A stretch of 64,000 bases of DNA from Antennarius striatus (Eukaryota; Chordata; Actinopteri; Lophiiformes; Antennariidae), in the NCBI RefSeq assembly GCF_040054535.1, contig NC_090797.1, positions 3,221,501-3,285,500 on the forward strand. The letters run 5' to 3'. The notes under the pieces were generated by a model, which saw nothing but the letters and a program-made list of their open reading frames with translations, had not been told where the DNA came from and ran no database searches. Below, piece by piece: positions 1 to 13,800 of this stretch. Numbering within the stretch: the stretch's first letter is position 1; every line of letters starts with the position of its first letter. Both the position numbers and the translations under genes were made by a program.

Positions 1-76
1 CTGCGTAAAAAAAACCTTTCTCTTTGACCGCACACACACACACACACACACACACCGAAACGTGCTACACAAGTAC

Positions 77-138
77 CTCAGGGAGTCTCTTGAGTATGCA
101 GAACTTCAGTCTCTCGTTGGCGCCGCTATTGTCCAAAT
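77..138 (-). CDS. gsap: gsap exon 29, start of the GSAP-16 region
   Basis: The acceptor is TTTCCCAG at 139 and the donor is GTACTT below 77. The exon reads DLDNSGANERLKFCILKRLP, paralleling human DLDNTEKNEKLKF. This is near the start of the C-terminal domain that is liberated as the 16 kDa fragment in mammals. The conserved Asp-Leu-Asp-Asn motif is a plausible protease-recognition stretch, but that role is inferred. This is the last gsap exon visible; a (CA)12 tract lies just beyond it at 31-54. Confidence 0.85.
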
Positions 139-1702
139 CTGGGAAAAAGAAGAGGGAAGATAACGACTCTTCTGAAGAACGGATCTCACATCGTGTCGCG
201 TATTAACGTTAATTGCTCAGAATCCCTTCCGCAAACGACATAAATTCATTTGAACTAGCGTTCCGATTCCTTTCCATTAGCACCCCCCCCCTATTAGCAT
301 CCATTCAAATCTAAAATGCTTCATCAGTTCAAAAAAAAAAAAAAAAAAAGGGAACACAGCTGACAGCCTGTGAGATACTTTGACCCGGCAGCTCCCAGAT
401 GCTCAAATATAAAAAAAAAATAAAAAATTCTCGAAGATGTAATTCATCAAGAGTGTCCCAGGAAATCCAGCCTGTCTCCGGGTGCATTGTTAGACGGAGC
501 ATAAAAACCACCTACGCTGAATTTTTATCCAAATGTGGGTGAGCAGATGATGAGCTCTTCCCCGGATTATTAAACTCCTTTCATAAACTTTCTCTCGCTT
601 TTTACATCCCAAAACTGTTTGGCACCATTACTGCGGTTGTTGCACCCTCGTTAGGACGACCGGAAAAAGTTCCTCAGCTCCTAGCAGAAGTTAGCGTCCG
701 TGCTAACTAGAGGTGTGTTTCGTAAAGCATCTGGTCGGGGTTTTAATGTCGTACGCTGATGACGATCCGCTGTTTGTGACAGGCTAACAAAAACGCTAAA
801 CTTCTCTCCAACATATCCTCAGCGGGAGAGTAGCTAGAAGTCGCTATTATAGGTGACAAGACTAAGCAGTTGCATCAGCCGTCACCGCCAGAAGACGTCA
901 TCGGCCACCTCTTCCAGGCTTGGGGTCAAGCAGGTAGAGATGAGATGTGACCCCGACTAAAAACGGACTCAGAGGACGGCCGTCCAATCAGTGATCCCCC
1001 CAGGATGAGTCCATACCGTATATGTACGTTTTTTTACTCGCGTGACGTCGCCGCGAGTCTTCCCACCTGTCATGACTCTCGCCACGAAGGGTTCGGTGAG
1101 CGGCAGGACTCCGTGGTCGACGTACTGCAGGAACGTGTGATGGGGGAGACAGCGGAGAGCCAGCACCGCCGTCAGCGTGTGATAACCTGGGAAAGGAAGA
1201 CAGGAGAGGAAGAGACGAACTCCATTTTTGCATCTGTGTTCTTGTGACGACTGTATTTCTGTGTTAGCACTGGAAGCGCTCTGAGCGACCCACCCTAACC
1301 CCAGCTTGTCAGGTAGTTTATGCCTAATGGACGGGCATATCCATCCTCCCCAGGATCCGATTCGACTCCTAAATTTAATGATTCCTTTCCCGCTACGTGT
1401 TTCACCGTCCCAACAAGTTTCGTGAAGATTCATCACGTCGTTTTCCTGTGATCAGTCAAACAGACGCCGGCGAAAACAACCCCAGGCATCATTTCCAACT
1501 GGAGCTCCTGTTGTTTTACAGCTTCACACACACATTAACACCCGCAGCCTCCGTGACGAAGGTGAGCAGCCGCTCTTATGTCGTCAACCCCCCCCCCCCA
1601 TCCCGAAGTTTAGACCTCAACCCTTTGCCTGTCAGTCGACACGGAGGGAAACGAGGGACTACACCTTGTTATTCTGAGTTAGACGTTTGAATCATAACAA
1701 CT

Positions 1703-1778
<76 letters not shown>

Positions 1779-1880
1779 TACCAGGAGGGAGGGGCAGACA
1801 GAGACCCTTCATGGCCTCCAGGATCCGAAACATGAAGTGAAGCACGGACCACTCGGCTGGACTGGCCTGCTGCGTGCTGT

Positions 1881-1957
<77 letters not shown>

Positions 1958-2191
1958 AAATATTTGGATGGAAATGTTGCGCAACTGGTGTGCACACGTG
2001 CAGAGAGGTCATCCACAATTTGCACATGTGGACACATGCACACACACATGCATACAGACACACACACACACATATGCAAACACACACCGGGGAACATGGC
2101 GCCCGAGCACAGATGCGTAAAGAGAAACACACACATTCTGTCTGTCAGCAGTTTTGATTTTGCATTGCACGACTTTAGACTTACACACACA

Positions 2192-2238
<47 letters not shown>

Positions 2239-5200
2239 CACAAGCAGAACACACACGGGTCCAGTTGATGCTTCAGCCAGACTGACTCCAGCATGTGTCT
2301 GATGAGCTCCAGCTTAAACACAAACAAGCAGAGACACGCGAGCGTTAGCGCTCTGGAGGGGGGAGACGCTCCATTAGACCCAAATGAGCGTGAGTCACAA
2401 ACCCCCCTTTCACCCCCCCAACCCCATCTCTGTTAGATACACCTGAGAAATGTGAGATTTAGACATTTCTGTTTCCATGACGTTCTCTTCTTGGAAATTT
2501 TTCTTTTTTTTTTTTTTTGGTCCGATCACTTCCTTGTTTTTTCACCCCACTTCCCATTTTCATTTCCACGAGAACACGGCCCCCGCCCGGCCGCGTCGTT
2601 ACACCACGCATGTGTCAGCATCCGGGATCATTCCGATTCACCTGACGCATGCAACGCTTTTCCTGCCACACGCTGGGACGCACACACACACACACACACA
2701 CACATCAACACTCACTCCTCTCCTGTAGAATAACAGGAAGAAGATCGGCCGCGTTCACATCCTGAACACCAGTGGGATGCCCTCGGCAAAACACCGGCAG
2801 CGGCGTCCTCCGGTGACCCCAGGGTGGGAATCTCAATTAGCCTTTGCTTACGTAACGGACAGGAATAAAAGCAGGGATAAACGGGATAACAACTTTTTCC
2901 CTGCAGGTTCACTTTTATACTTTCATGACAGTTGTCACAAAAAAAAGTAAAAAAAAATAAAAATAAAAATCAACAAAAAATGGTTGGACTGGAAATTTGC
3001 TTATTTTTATTTTAAATTATCCGTTCATGACTCCTAAAAAACCTCATCTGGAATTTTATTTCATTTTCAACTTTTATATGCTAATTAATTTTGAGGTTGT
3101 TGTTTTTTTTCCCCCCACTTCTGGTAAAATTGTGAATTTGTCCTTTAAAGTTTTAAGTTACTGGCTTTTTTCTTCAAAATGTATAATTCTGTGTCCTTAT
3201 TTAAGCATTATTTCATTTCAAATCCAAATTCAAAATTAAAAAAAAAAACTTTATTAGTCCCCAAGGGGCAATTGAACGCACATAAAAGCAGGAGAGCTGT
3301 AAAAGTGCAAACATACAGTGTAAACATAAATAATAAATAAATAATAACAAATATAAATAATATTAATGTGTTAAATAATAAATCAAAACCTAGTTAGTTC
3401 AGAACCTAGTCTATTCCTTTTTGAAACTCTAACCTGAACCTATTTGGTCATAATTTAATTTATCCCTCATATAAATATGGTTCTTATTGTATATTATTAT
3501 TTTTTATAGTCACTGTGATTCAATCTCTAAATGCTTTCATTTATTTCATTTCATTCTAACCTAAATGTGACTTTAATTCCAACATCTGTCAACAGATCAA
3601 GCCTCCACAAGTCCAAATCTGTTGTTGATCAGCAAACAATTCTTCTGCTGGTCTGCTAACAGTTTAAATTAACTGCTTGATGCATTCTTCAAAACTTACC
3701 CTTCAAACTGAACAAAAAAAGAGTATATTATTCAAACTTAATTGCCTTCATATCTCAACGACACGTGTTGTGCTTGTTGCTGATGTAATCTAAGTCTCTG
3801 AGGATCTGTGAAAAATAACAAAATATAAAAAAGAGGAAAAAAACGTCGGGATGCTTTTAAGGCAGAAAAGAAATCCGTGATTTAAAAGCCAGGAACTCAT
3901 ACACAGTATTCCCCGTGTGACTTACTATTAGAGCAAAATCTGGAGTCAGCGATTCGTCTTAATGAGCCTCGGCATGACAAAGAGACAGAATTTACTCAGT
4001 GAGGGTCCCCTGTTGAGTCAAAGTTTTAATAACCTTGGGTATGGAATAACTTTTTCTGCATAATTAAAAATATTTCAACCTATTTCACTCCGTTGCATTA
4101 GTTTTTAAACGTATTTGTGCCTTGAATGATTCATATTCCAACTATTAGCGGGTTCCCTTCCTCGCCCTGACATTGTTAGAAGAAGGAATTTTCCTCGTTT
4201 GTCTGTAGCAACAGAGGGAGGAAATAAATAACCGTGACAATAATGTGCTGTGGAAATGCGATGTGTCATAGCAGAAGTTCTCTGGCTCTTAAGCGCCGTA
4301 ATCTATTTCACCCCTAACTTCTCCCCCCTGTCTCAACGCGGCCATTAGTCTCAATAAGCTCTGACACCGGGGGCGAGATGTTCTTTATGTGAAGGGAAGT
4401 CGGCCCCGGTGGTAACAGCACCGCCCTGAGATTTTACAGCGTGACTCAGTTTGATGCGTAAGCACATCGCCCCGCCGGCGAGAGGGTCGACGGTTCCTGT
4501 AGTTTAAAAAAAGAAGAAAAAAAAGGCCCCTGAAGGGTTCTAAATAGGTCTTTTAGTGAGTTTGTTTTAATAACTCCGGCTTCAGGGGAACTTCTTTTTT
4601 TCCCCACACGTCAGGAATCACAGCAGCATTTTTTATGACTTTGATTTTTGAATCTAAAAAGTCGCAGGTTGACCAGATCTCGCCGCCGCCGCCGCCGCTC
4701 ATCCGTCGAGAACCAGCAGGATTTTCTTTGCATTTGCAAAAGACATCGAGTCTGTCCTGCTTTTACCCTTGGTCTGATTTAATGCGGCTGGATGTCTCCT
4801 TTCAGCGGGGGGGCTCCTAGCTGTGAAGATATTTTACCTCCCAGGAATATTAAAGACGGACTTTACCGAACCGAGCGACTCGAGAGCGTCTGTCAAACTC
4901 AAGGATCTAGCTTCGTTTTGCGCGACACGCCGAGAGCTTAAGCAGAAAGGAAATGCAAATCTAGGAGTTGGAGATTTCGTTAACCTGACTTTTGTTATCC
5001 GTGCAGTGAAGAGCAAATTATTCATGATTAACTCCTTAGAAAGCAATTATTGTGTAGTAGAGATACATTTATGAAGTTCTTGAGCAAAATCCTGAACCCC
5101 CTGCTCATCCTAGTCACCAAGGAGTGCACAAACAAGTGCGGCCTGGATGTTGGTCCCACGCCTGGGTAAGAAGGGCGTCGGGGCCTCTGGTGTAAAACCT

Positions 5201-5349
5201 GAACCAGATGGGGACCCCTAATCCGGAACAGCCGATAGAAAAAGAAGAATTTATTGTCTCATATTTACAACCAGCCTCCTGGGAGCATCAAAAATGGTGG
5301 TCTGGGATGGTAGGGAGTTTGACATCCTTGATCTATTGGGTTGCAGTGG

Positions 5350-5401
<52 letters not shown>

Positions 5402-8400
5402 GCACACACACACACACACACACACTCATGGCACTAACCAGTTTGGCGACATAGTTGACAACCAGCAGGTCAATCTTCTTTTTCCCCAGTCGAGGCAGGT
5501 GCCTGTTGAGATGCTCGCGAAGTTTGTCAACCGTCTGCGAACGCAAGGAGAATGAAACTCAGACTGATTATATTCCCAGAATGCACGGGGAGTGTGCGAG
5601 TCAAACTTTGTGTTTGTGTGTTTTTAGCATTCTTTGCCTGCGCTTTGCTGGGGGGGGGGGGGGGGTCAAATTGAGTTCACCTCGACATTTCCCCCGACTA
5701 ATGTCTCCGAAAATTGATTTAACCGCGGAGACGAGATGAGAGAAGGACAGGACAGGAGAGCCATGACTCTGAAGGCTGGAAAAGAGTTACGGACTAAAGG
5801 GGGGGGTAAATTTGACAGAATGACCTTACATGTTTTGTGGAGAAGAGGAGCGCGAAATGGAAGATGGGGCGAAACAAAAGAGACAAAAACGTACGGGATG
5901 GGAATAAAGAGAGAGAGAGAGATGGTCACAGCCGCCAAGTGACTGTTAGCGTTTAGCCCGGATGCTACCGCATGAACGGGACAAGGGGAAGCTGGGAAAT
6001 ATGAAATTGTCACTCAAACACAGGGCAGACAAAGAGTGCCGACTCAGCTGAAGCATAAAGGGAGAATGACGGCGGAGGGGAGCGATCAGCTGCCAGGAGT
6101 TCACGAGGGATCTATACATCAACCGGCGTTGAGTTGTACATCAACAATCTGTCTTGTTCAATACGACTAAGGGGGGGGGGGGGGTTACAACAAACGCCGC
6201 CTCTTTTTCACTTCCTTTAGTTTATAGACATCAAAGCTGGAACTTTTATCTCGAACGCCAACGATAAAGGATGTGTTTGGTTCTTTCAGCTTCGGTTCCC
6301 CGGCTCCTTGATTTGGAGCAGCAGGATGTAAAACGTTGGGTTTTTAGGGACGACAGACGGATTTTTACGCTGTTTGAATCGGGTGTTGTCATGGCAATTC
6401 ATCACCTGATCGCACTGCGAGGGAACTTACAAGCTCAAAATACTATTTTAAGAGGTGATTGTGATGCTGCGTTACGCAAAATGTGCAGAAAAGACTTTGT
6501 GGTGTTGATGTGCTGAAGTCAGACCACCATCGTGTTAGCGTACGTTAGCCTAGCGTGATCAAACGTCGTCTATTTGAATGTGAGGTGTCAAAATAAGCAG
6601 CAGCAGTGCTGATGATGACTGTGATAAAAAAATATTGAACACGATCCAAGTGTTTTGATTGATCGGTCACAGCTTCCTGTTCTCTCTCTCTCTCTCTCTC
6701 ACCAGACCAATGAGCGCCCTCTGTTGGTAGTCCTCCTCCTGGAAAAGCGGCACCAGCTTCTTATCTAGAGGAGACAAAATAGTGAGAACCCAAACATAAA
6801 AAAGGAGACCCCTGATGCTGCGTCTAGCCCAGAACGAACACAGCGGGACGCCTCAGGTGTGTCCGCGCCGTAACATCATTAAAGGGGCCGTCGGCAGGAA
6901 CTGAAAAAGCTCAAACGATTCTTTTGTGGTGTCTTCTTTTTTTTTTTTTTCCCTTTAAAAATCCATGAAAAGCTTTGGGTTTGTGAGCCTGGCATCCTGC
7001 TGCGTGTGTGCGTGTGTGTGCGTGTGTGTGTGTGTGTCTCCATGCATGTTATGGGGTTGGTTTTTTTTCTTCTCAGCTCCTCAAAAGGTGAATCCTGCCC
7101 CGACTCCGTAAACTGGAGATGAATTATTGCCCACCTGCATGTGAAAGCGCCCGCCGTACTTTTTTTAAACACGTGCACGCGAAAAGACCGTCCCCTTTGA
7201 AGTTACAGTAAAATACGTTACCGTTATAAATAGTGCTGGCAGGGCACGGCTAGCAGACGGGCGTTGCCAGATTCACTGCAGGCCTGTCAGCAGTTCAAAG
7301 TTATCTACGGTTTTAAATTTACACGTTTGAGACAAGTGGCTGATTCTCAGCAAGAAGGTATGAAGTCAGGAGTTTTATAGCCTCGTCCTCTGGACCAGCA
7401 GAGAAACTGACTCCGTGCTTTTTTTTTTTTTTTTTGCTTTTTTTTTTTTGATTGATTTTGGAGTGAATTTTTATCGAGTTCGGTGCAGAACTTCGTTATT
7501 TTCTGACTTTGAATTCTAATGATTCTGGTAAAGCATCGCTTGATCCTCCATCTGTTCTGCCATCGGGAAGTAAGATGTGTTCATCAGTCTGAAAAAATTA
7601 TCTCTACATCTACTAAAACCGAAAAAATTGGCACAGCCATTTCTGATGCCCTCGGGGGGCAAATGGAATCACTTTTATGAAACCCTGACTTTCTGATTAG
7701 CTCCAGCAAAAGCTTGAATTCTAATTTGTGCTGCCATGAAACTGAATTCAGCCTCGGCTGCTAACTTTTTGCTAAATGCTAACACATTTTATGTCCCCAC
7801 AGGGGTCCGTGTGATGCAACACAACATCCAAATATTTAATACATATATAAATACTACCATCTGTGTGTACATGTTAAAACAGTAAAAAACAAAAAGAAAA
7901 AAAAAGAATTGCGTATGAGATCATACGTGTGAATTAAAGCGAGGTGAGGGAGGGTCCCGTGTTTTGAATGATGCAGCCCAAACAGCTGCGCCGAGAGAAA
8001 AAGATGGATGGAAGCAGGAAGCACCCAACTCCCAGCTTATTATATAATCATAGAATTCTTCAAACTTTTTCAACTTTGCTTTTTTTTTTTTTTTTTTTGC
8101 GTTTTTCACTCCAGGATAAATCCACACAGCAGTTCTGTTTCGCCAAATTCTCCAGTGGGCTTAAAAAATGCAACCTCACAAACACACAAAGCAGCAAACC
8201 TGCATTTTTAGCTGCACATAGGCTTCGCTCTTAGACTCCCCGTGTGTGTGTGTGCGTGCGTGCGTGTGTGTGTGTGTTGGATCTATGGGGGGATTTATGA
8301 ATGCGTGCGTGAAGTGGGCTCGCGTTGTCTTACCCAGACACCAGGTGTCCACCATTGATAGAACTCTGCAAAAAAAAAGAAAAAGAAAAAGAAAAGCTTT

Positions 8401-10806
8401 GTGTGAAATAACAATCCCTGAAGCCTGCATTAGAATAAGAGCCTTACTTTCATGCGGTAAGCACTATTATCGCCGTGCCACTGCAGAAATGTTATATATA
8501 ACCAATAAAAGCAAGCAGGTGCCGGGGTTCATCCTGTGGAACAGCTGATTATGAACTAGAGGCTGTTGGTTTGATCTCCGGCACAAAAAAAAAAGAAAGA
8601 AAGAAAGAAGTAGTTCTGTTTAATTCAGTGACATATTACATCAGCGGCGCGTATGAATAGATTTGACTTTGTTTCATTCATAGTCGATATTTCCATGCTG
8701 CAGCCTGGTAACAGGTGATTCATACATATCATCAGAGAAAGCAGCAGTTTGAAGCCAAAAAGTGAAAGACGATTCATTTCAAAAAGAGAGTCGGCGGTGA
8801 ACGTTCTAATCAAAACCAGACATTTCTGCTCTTTTTTTTTTTTTTCTTCACTCCGGTAATCGAATCTGAACGTCTGCCTTCCACAAACTCAGCTGCACAT
8901 TTGTATTCATAATGCCTTGTATAGAAGCATATTTATCAAGGCTCCCAACGGGTCAGGAAAATGAAGGAATGAGTTGTATTTGGCTGCCAGACAGAACCCA
9001 CAAAACAATCTGATGACATTTTAGTGATATCAGACTTTTACTTCACGTCTTTTGTTGCGTTACGCTTCATTTTTCAAATAATTCTACCTCAGAGTGAGTC
9101 TGAGCTTGACAGCCTAATCACATAAACATATTTGCAAATGCAAATGCAATCCCACCCCTTCCTATAGCTTAAGGGGTAAGCTGTCGATTTTCTATATCTT
9201 TGTTATTAAAACAAATGTCACAAAATGCCAAAAAAATAAATAAATAAATAATCCCGCTGAGAAGCCTGTGTAACCAAACCCCCCAGTTCATTCCTGTGTG
9301 CCTAAGAGCTCCATTAGTATTAATCCGCAGTTGAAAATAGTCCACAACAAACGCGCCATTACCTCTAACGTATTTTCAAAGATTTAAATCCTCACAGGAT
9401 TTTTTTTATTTTTTTTAGGGGAAATCAATAGAACTTGCAGGGTTAGCTGAACTCCAATAGCATTTTCTTTCCTCTCCACGGTTGGATTTAAAGTGTGAAA
9501 ATTAGTGAGCTTTTCCAAACTCCAATGTTGAGAACTTGAAGGAGTTTTAGTTCCTCAATCGTACAACTAACAACAATCAGGTCTTTCTGGTTGAACTGCT
9601 TCTAAGTTCAAGAATGAATTGTTAGCCTGATGGATAGCAGTAGTGAAAGAATGTGGAGGTACGTCGAGGCCTTCCCAAACCAGAAAAGAGGTATAACCTT
9701 AGTCGATCCTCTGGTTCCATCCCAGTGGGACATTCCCAGGATTCCTCATTTTCATCCTCTTGTAATCCCGGTCTTTTATTCATTGCCCAACCACAGATAG
9801 AGTTAAAGAAAGTCTTTAAAAGTTAAAGAAATTTAAATCACAACCCAAAGCACCATAAAAGCTACAAACTTCCATCTAGCGGTTGAACCGTTATCTGGAA
9901 TTAGCCGAGCATCTTCGACGGGGATCCTGCAGCGCGAGGTAAAAGTGATGAAATTCTGACTCGGCTTTTGCCTCGGCGCAGCAAATGGTGTAATTTTTCA
10001 AACGCTGGTGTAGTCATGCTTTCTCTGCCCCGTTAGGACTGTGTGTCTGAACTAATGTACTCCTCCGCACAAAGCTCCGGTGGAGGGCAGACCTACTTCT
10101 TAGTGTTCTCCTCCACGTGTTTCAAGCGGCTGGATGTTGTCTTCTCGGACCTCTGGGGAGGAAAAAAAAAAGAAAAAAGCAAGAATCGTCCAGGGAGGGA
10201 CAGTAACAGAAAAAGCAGGTATACCGACAAATATAGATGGGAAACCAGCAAACGTCATCAATCAGTTTAATCCGCGCTCACCAGTTTATCCCAGTCGCCT
10301 TGGATGAGTGAGGGCCGGTATCTGGGGTTGGGAACGGCGTTCAGGTATCTCGTCCTCTCCGTGTTCCACTGCAGCTCAGACCAGAAAGCCTGAGGACCTC
10401 TGGCCTTCACACACACACACACACACACACATACACACAATCAACACCACAGTTGGCACCACAAGGACACTGCCTCAAAAGAATTGAGGTTAGTCGCATC
10501 TAAATTGTGCACGGGTAGACAAAAACATAAAGCTGCTTCCTGCAATAAAACCTACCTTCCCTTTGAACACGGGTTCAATATGCGGCTCAGTGGTGCACAA
10601 CACACCAGGGACCTCCAGAAGACACCCCGACACCTCCTGCAACACAAAAGATGCATGAAAACCTGTGTGTGTGCGTGTGTGTGTCTGTGCATGCAAGAAA
10701 GAAATAGAAACTGTGTGTCCTCTTTGCATTCATATCCATATACAGTACGCTGCTGCCTGTTTATTGCCTATGGCTGAACGCAGGTGGAAATGTGTGTGTG
10801 TGCGTG

Positions 10807-10853
<47 letters not shown>

Positions 10854-13800
10854 GTGTGTGTGTGTTTACGTGACACCTTCTTGTCAAACACAGCCGAGTG
10901 AGGCAGGACTTTATCCAGACTGAGAGACTTCTCGTAGCTTATTCTGTACAGCGAGGCTGAAAGAAAGAGAAAGACTTTTATTTTGTAAATCCCAGAGTCG
11001 CAGGAGTCTCGTCTTAAAATAACTCCAAGACAAATGAGACATTTCATACCGAAGTGCGGCTCTATACATCTTAAATTTTTACGTAAATGCATCACTTGAA
11101 TTATCTCTGCAAAACATATTCAGAAGCTAAAGGCGTAAAAAGCCTTAGACTGTTACTCAATGAGGTATTTTTCAAAATAAAACCCTTATTATCGATGAGT
11201 TCAGATCTCGTGCATGTTCCTCTGGGTTTAAGTGACGGCCATGTTTGAAGTTTATTCACATTATTGAGTTTTTTGGTAGTAAACGAGAAGTTAAGGCCAA
11301 CAAATAATAGCCTGGTTGCTGCAGTTTATGAATATTCTGCCCATCATTTTATTGGCTGCTGTAGCAACACCTGCGACTGGCAGAAAAAAACCTCTCACTA
11401 CTGGGACAGATTGGAAAAATGACTCACAGTCACTATAATGTGAAATCACGCTGCTATTTTATGAGAAAGATATCAAACTGGCTGTTGAGTGGCAACAAAA
11501 TAATGAGTTCTTACATGATAAATGGATTCTCAGATAGGGTCGGGCATATGGCAGCAGGCAATATCGTAAATTATTGTATGAATATTTTAAAGTGATCAGA
11601 AAAGACCCGCTACAATGTGCCACTTTTTAAGTCACCAAACTAGTCGACATATGTTTTAAATGACCAGAAATTTTATTATAGGAGTATTAGAATAATATAA
11701 AGCTGTGCTGAAATGATAAACCATATGATGTGGATGCATTACTTTGTAATAAAATCGACAAGTCTGTGTTTATGAATATTATTACTGCTTATATTATGTA
11801 ATGAAGACGGAAGAATTATACAATATACCAATGTGGGATTTACTGGTGTTAGAAAGTATTATTATTGATTTATCTGCAGATTATTCTCATGAATAATTGT
11901 GTTGTAAAACAAATAAAAAACAATAATTTCACAGGCATTAGATATTTAATGCTTTTAAATGTCCAAGCAGGAGTCTAACACCCAAAGACTCTATTTTTTT
12001 ATCATAAGATGACAAAAGAAAAGCATCAATATTCAATTTTCATACCGATGCACTAAGGCTGAACCTCAGCACAAATTTGTTCTGCTGAATCTCAAACGTC
12101 TCAGAATAACTAATTCCATCCTCTGATCCACAAATCTAACAACCTGACGTCCTCAAGGACATAAATTCAGTTTAGTTTGGACAAAATGTAAGCAGTCGAC
12201 AGGATGGGAGGGCGCGAGAGGAGGTGATACCCGGGAGATTATGTGCCGCTGACCTAGAATAAACTCCTGGATCTGATCAAAAGATTCAAAGGCGTTCACG
12301 TTGTCGCACAGCCAGTCGATAACCTGGACAGGAAATACAAACACACAGGAGACGGAAGTCAAAGGAGTGTGAGCGCAACGTGACAGCTGTATGTTATCAG
12401 TGGAGTTATAGCGAGTTTATAACAAGTTTACTTGATCTACTATTCTATAAAAGCATAATGTCACATTGTGGGGAAATTAGCTTACGGCTAACGCTAATGC
12501 TCCCTTATGAAGACATCTATTTTTAATTTCAATGAGACTTTATGGTAGTTAAAAACAAACAAACACGATAACATCACTATTTTATTTTTTTATGTACAGT
12601 GCGCCCTCATTCATCGCGGTTAATGCTTTCCAGGAAATTCAAATACAGATGCATCTTTTTCCCAATAATCTATTTCTGCGCAAAACTTATTCAACACTGG
12701 TCTAATCAACACCAGACTAGAATGAGTATGGAAGTATGTTTAAACCCTTTTCCGCTGATTATTTCATCTGGTAGCACAATTAGCTTCATAATTCTAGAGA
12801 ATCTTTGTCAGAGATGTTCACATTGCCAAATCTTGCTGCTTTGCAAAGTTAATTTTCCCCCGATTTGTCAGTCTGAAAAATTCTATTTTTGTGCCAGAAT
12901 GCTTTGCAGCTTGTGAAAAATGGGCATAATAATTACTTCAGTCACAATCCAAGCCTCATTTTCACTTCTCCCATTTGAATGACTAGACTAGGATGAGCTG
13001 GAAGTGTCTTCAAAGAGCAAAACCTACATGAAGTAGATACAGAAAATGACTCTTTTGTGAAGTGTTTCCAATACGGTCAACATTTGCATGGCAGAACAGT
13101 CATTGTGTGAAACACGGCTAAGGACTCTTGTCTTCAGACATTTACATTAAAGAAACATGAAAAATTAATGTCCCCCCCCAAACACAGTTCCTGCAAATCT
13201 AACAGCCACAGCGCAACGGAGTGAAAACTCATTTTCTCTCCTGTTTGAAGAACTATTTCTTTTTTTTTCCAAAGTCAGTTTGAGTCCAAGAAAAGCTGCA
13301 TAATATTTGTGTGAATAGGAGGAGGGAAAAAAAAAAGACACATAAGCAGGACTAGAAGAACGTCAGTTCCACAGTTTTTATATTAAAAGTTCAAACTCGC
13401 TTTGAAAAACAGAAGAAAAAAAAAAAAGCAAAAAGAAAATGTATAAAAGAAATCACCCTTATTAAAACCACAACTTTTTGTGTTGCCCAGCCCCATTACA
13501 GAGTCTACAAAGAGCAAAAAAAAACCTCATGCGAGGTGTCCGTTTTTCCAGTCCTATCTGCACTAATGAAGCTGGTGAATCACATAACCTCTCAAGAAGA
13601 AAGAATTTAATGCAGAATATCAGCACAGTTGGAGCGTCTTTATTTAAGCGTACTACTAATAGAATGTGAGTCACCGTCGGCGCTTTGCCCAATCAAAAAC
13701 AATCTGTCCCTTCCTTTTGGTCTATTTTTCTTTTTTACACCGTTTGATCTCTACCCAGTTGTCTTCTTTTCCTGGCACACTTTCTTGCGACATCCAGTTG

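Noticed and set aside
1669..2256. Long open frames on both strands rich in Cys-Val or His-Thr repeats
   Set aside because: They are translations of (GT)n/(CA)n microsatellites; the same happens at 38151, 51449 and 54446.
4823..5074. 83-codon open frame in a gsap intron
   Set aside because: Composition looks random and no recognised motif; likely chance.
5649..5666. Poly-G and poly-C runs here and at about 6172, 17289, 45508, 48391, 56040 and 63808
   Set aside because: Simple homopolymers common in fish introns and UTRs; some may be assembly error, and no structured G-quadruplex pattern.
6271..6516. 81-codon open frame on the plus strand
   Set aside because: No family resemblance, lies inside a gsap intron, and no splice or promoter context.
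12599..12916. 105-codon open frame
   Set aside because: Falls within the transposon-remnant sequence and shows no transposase motif.
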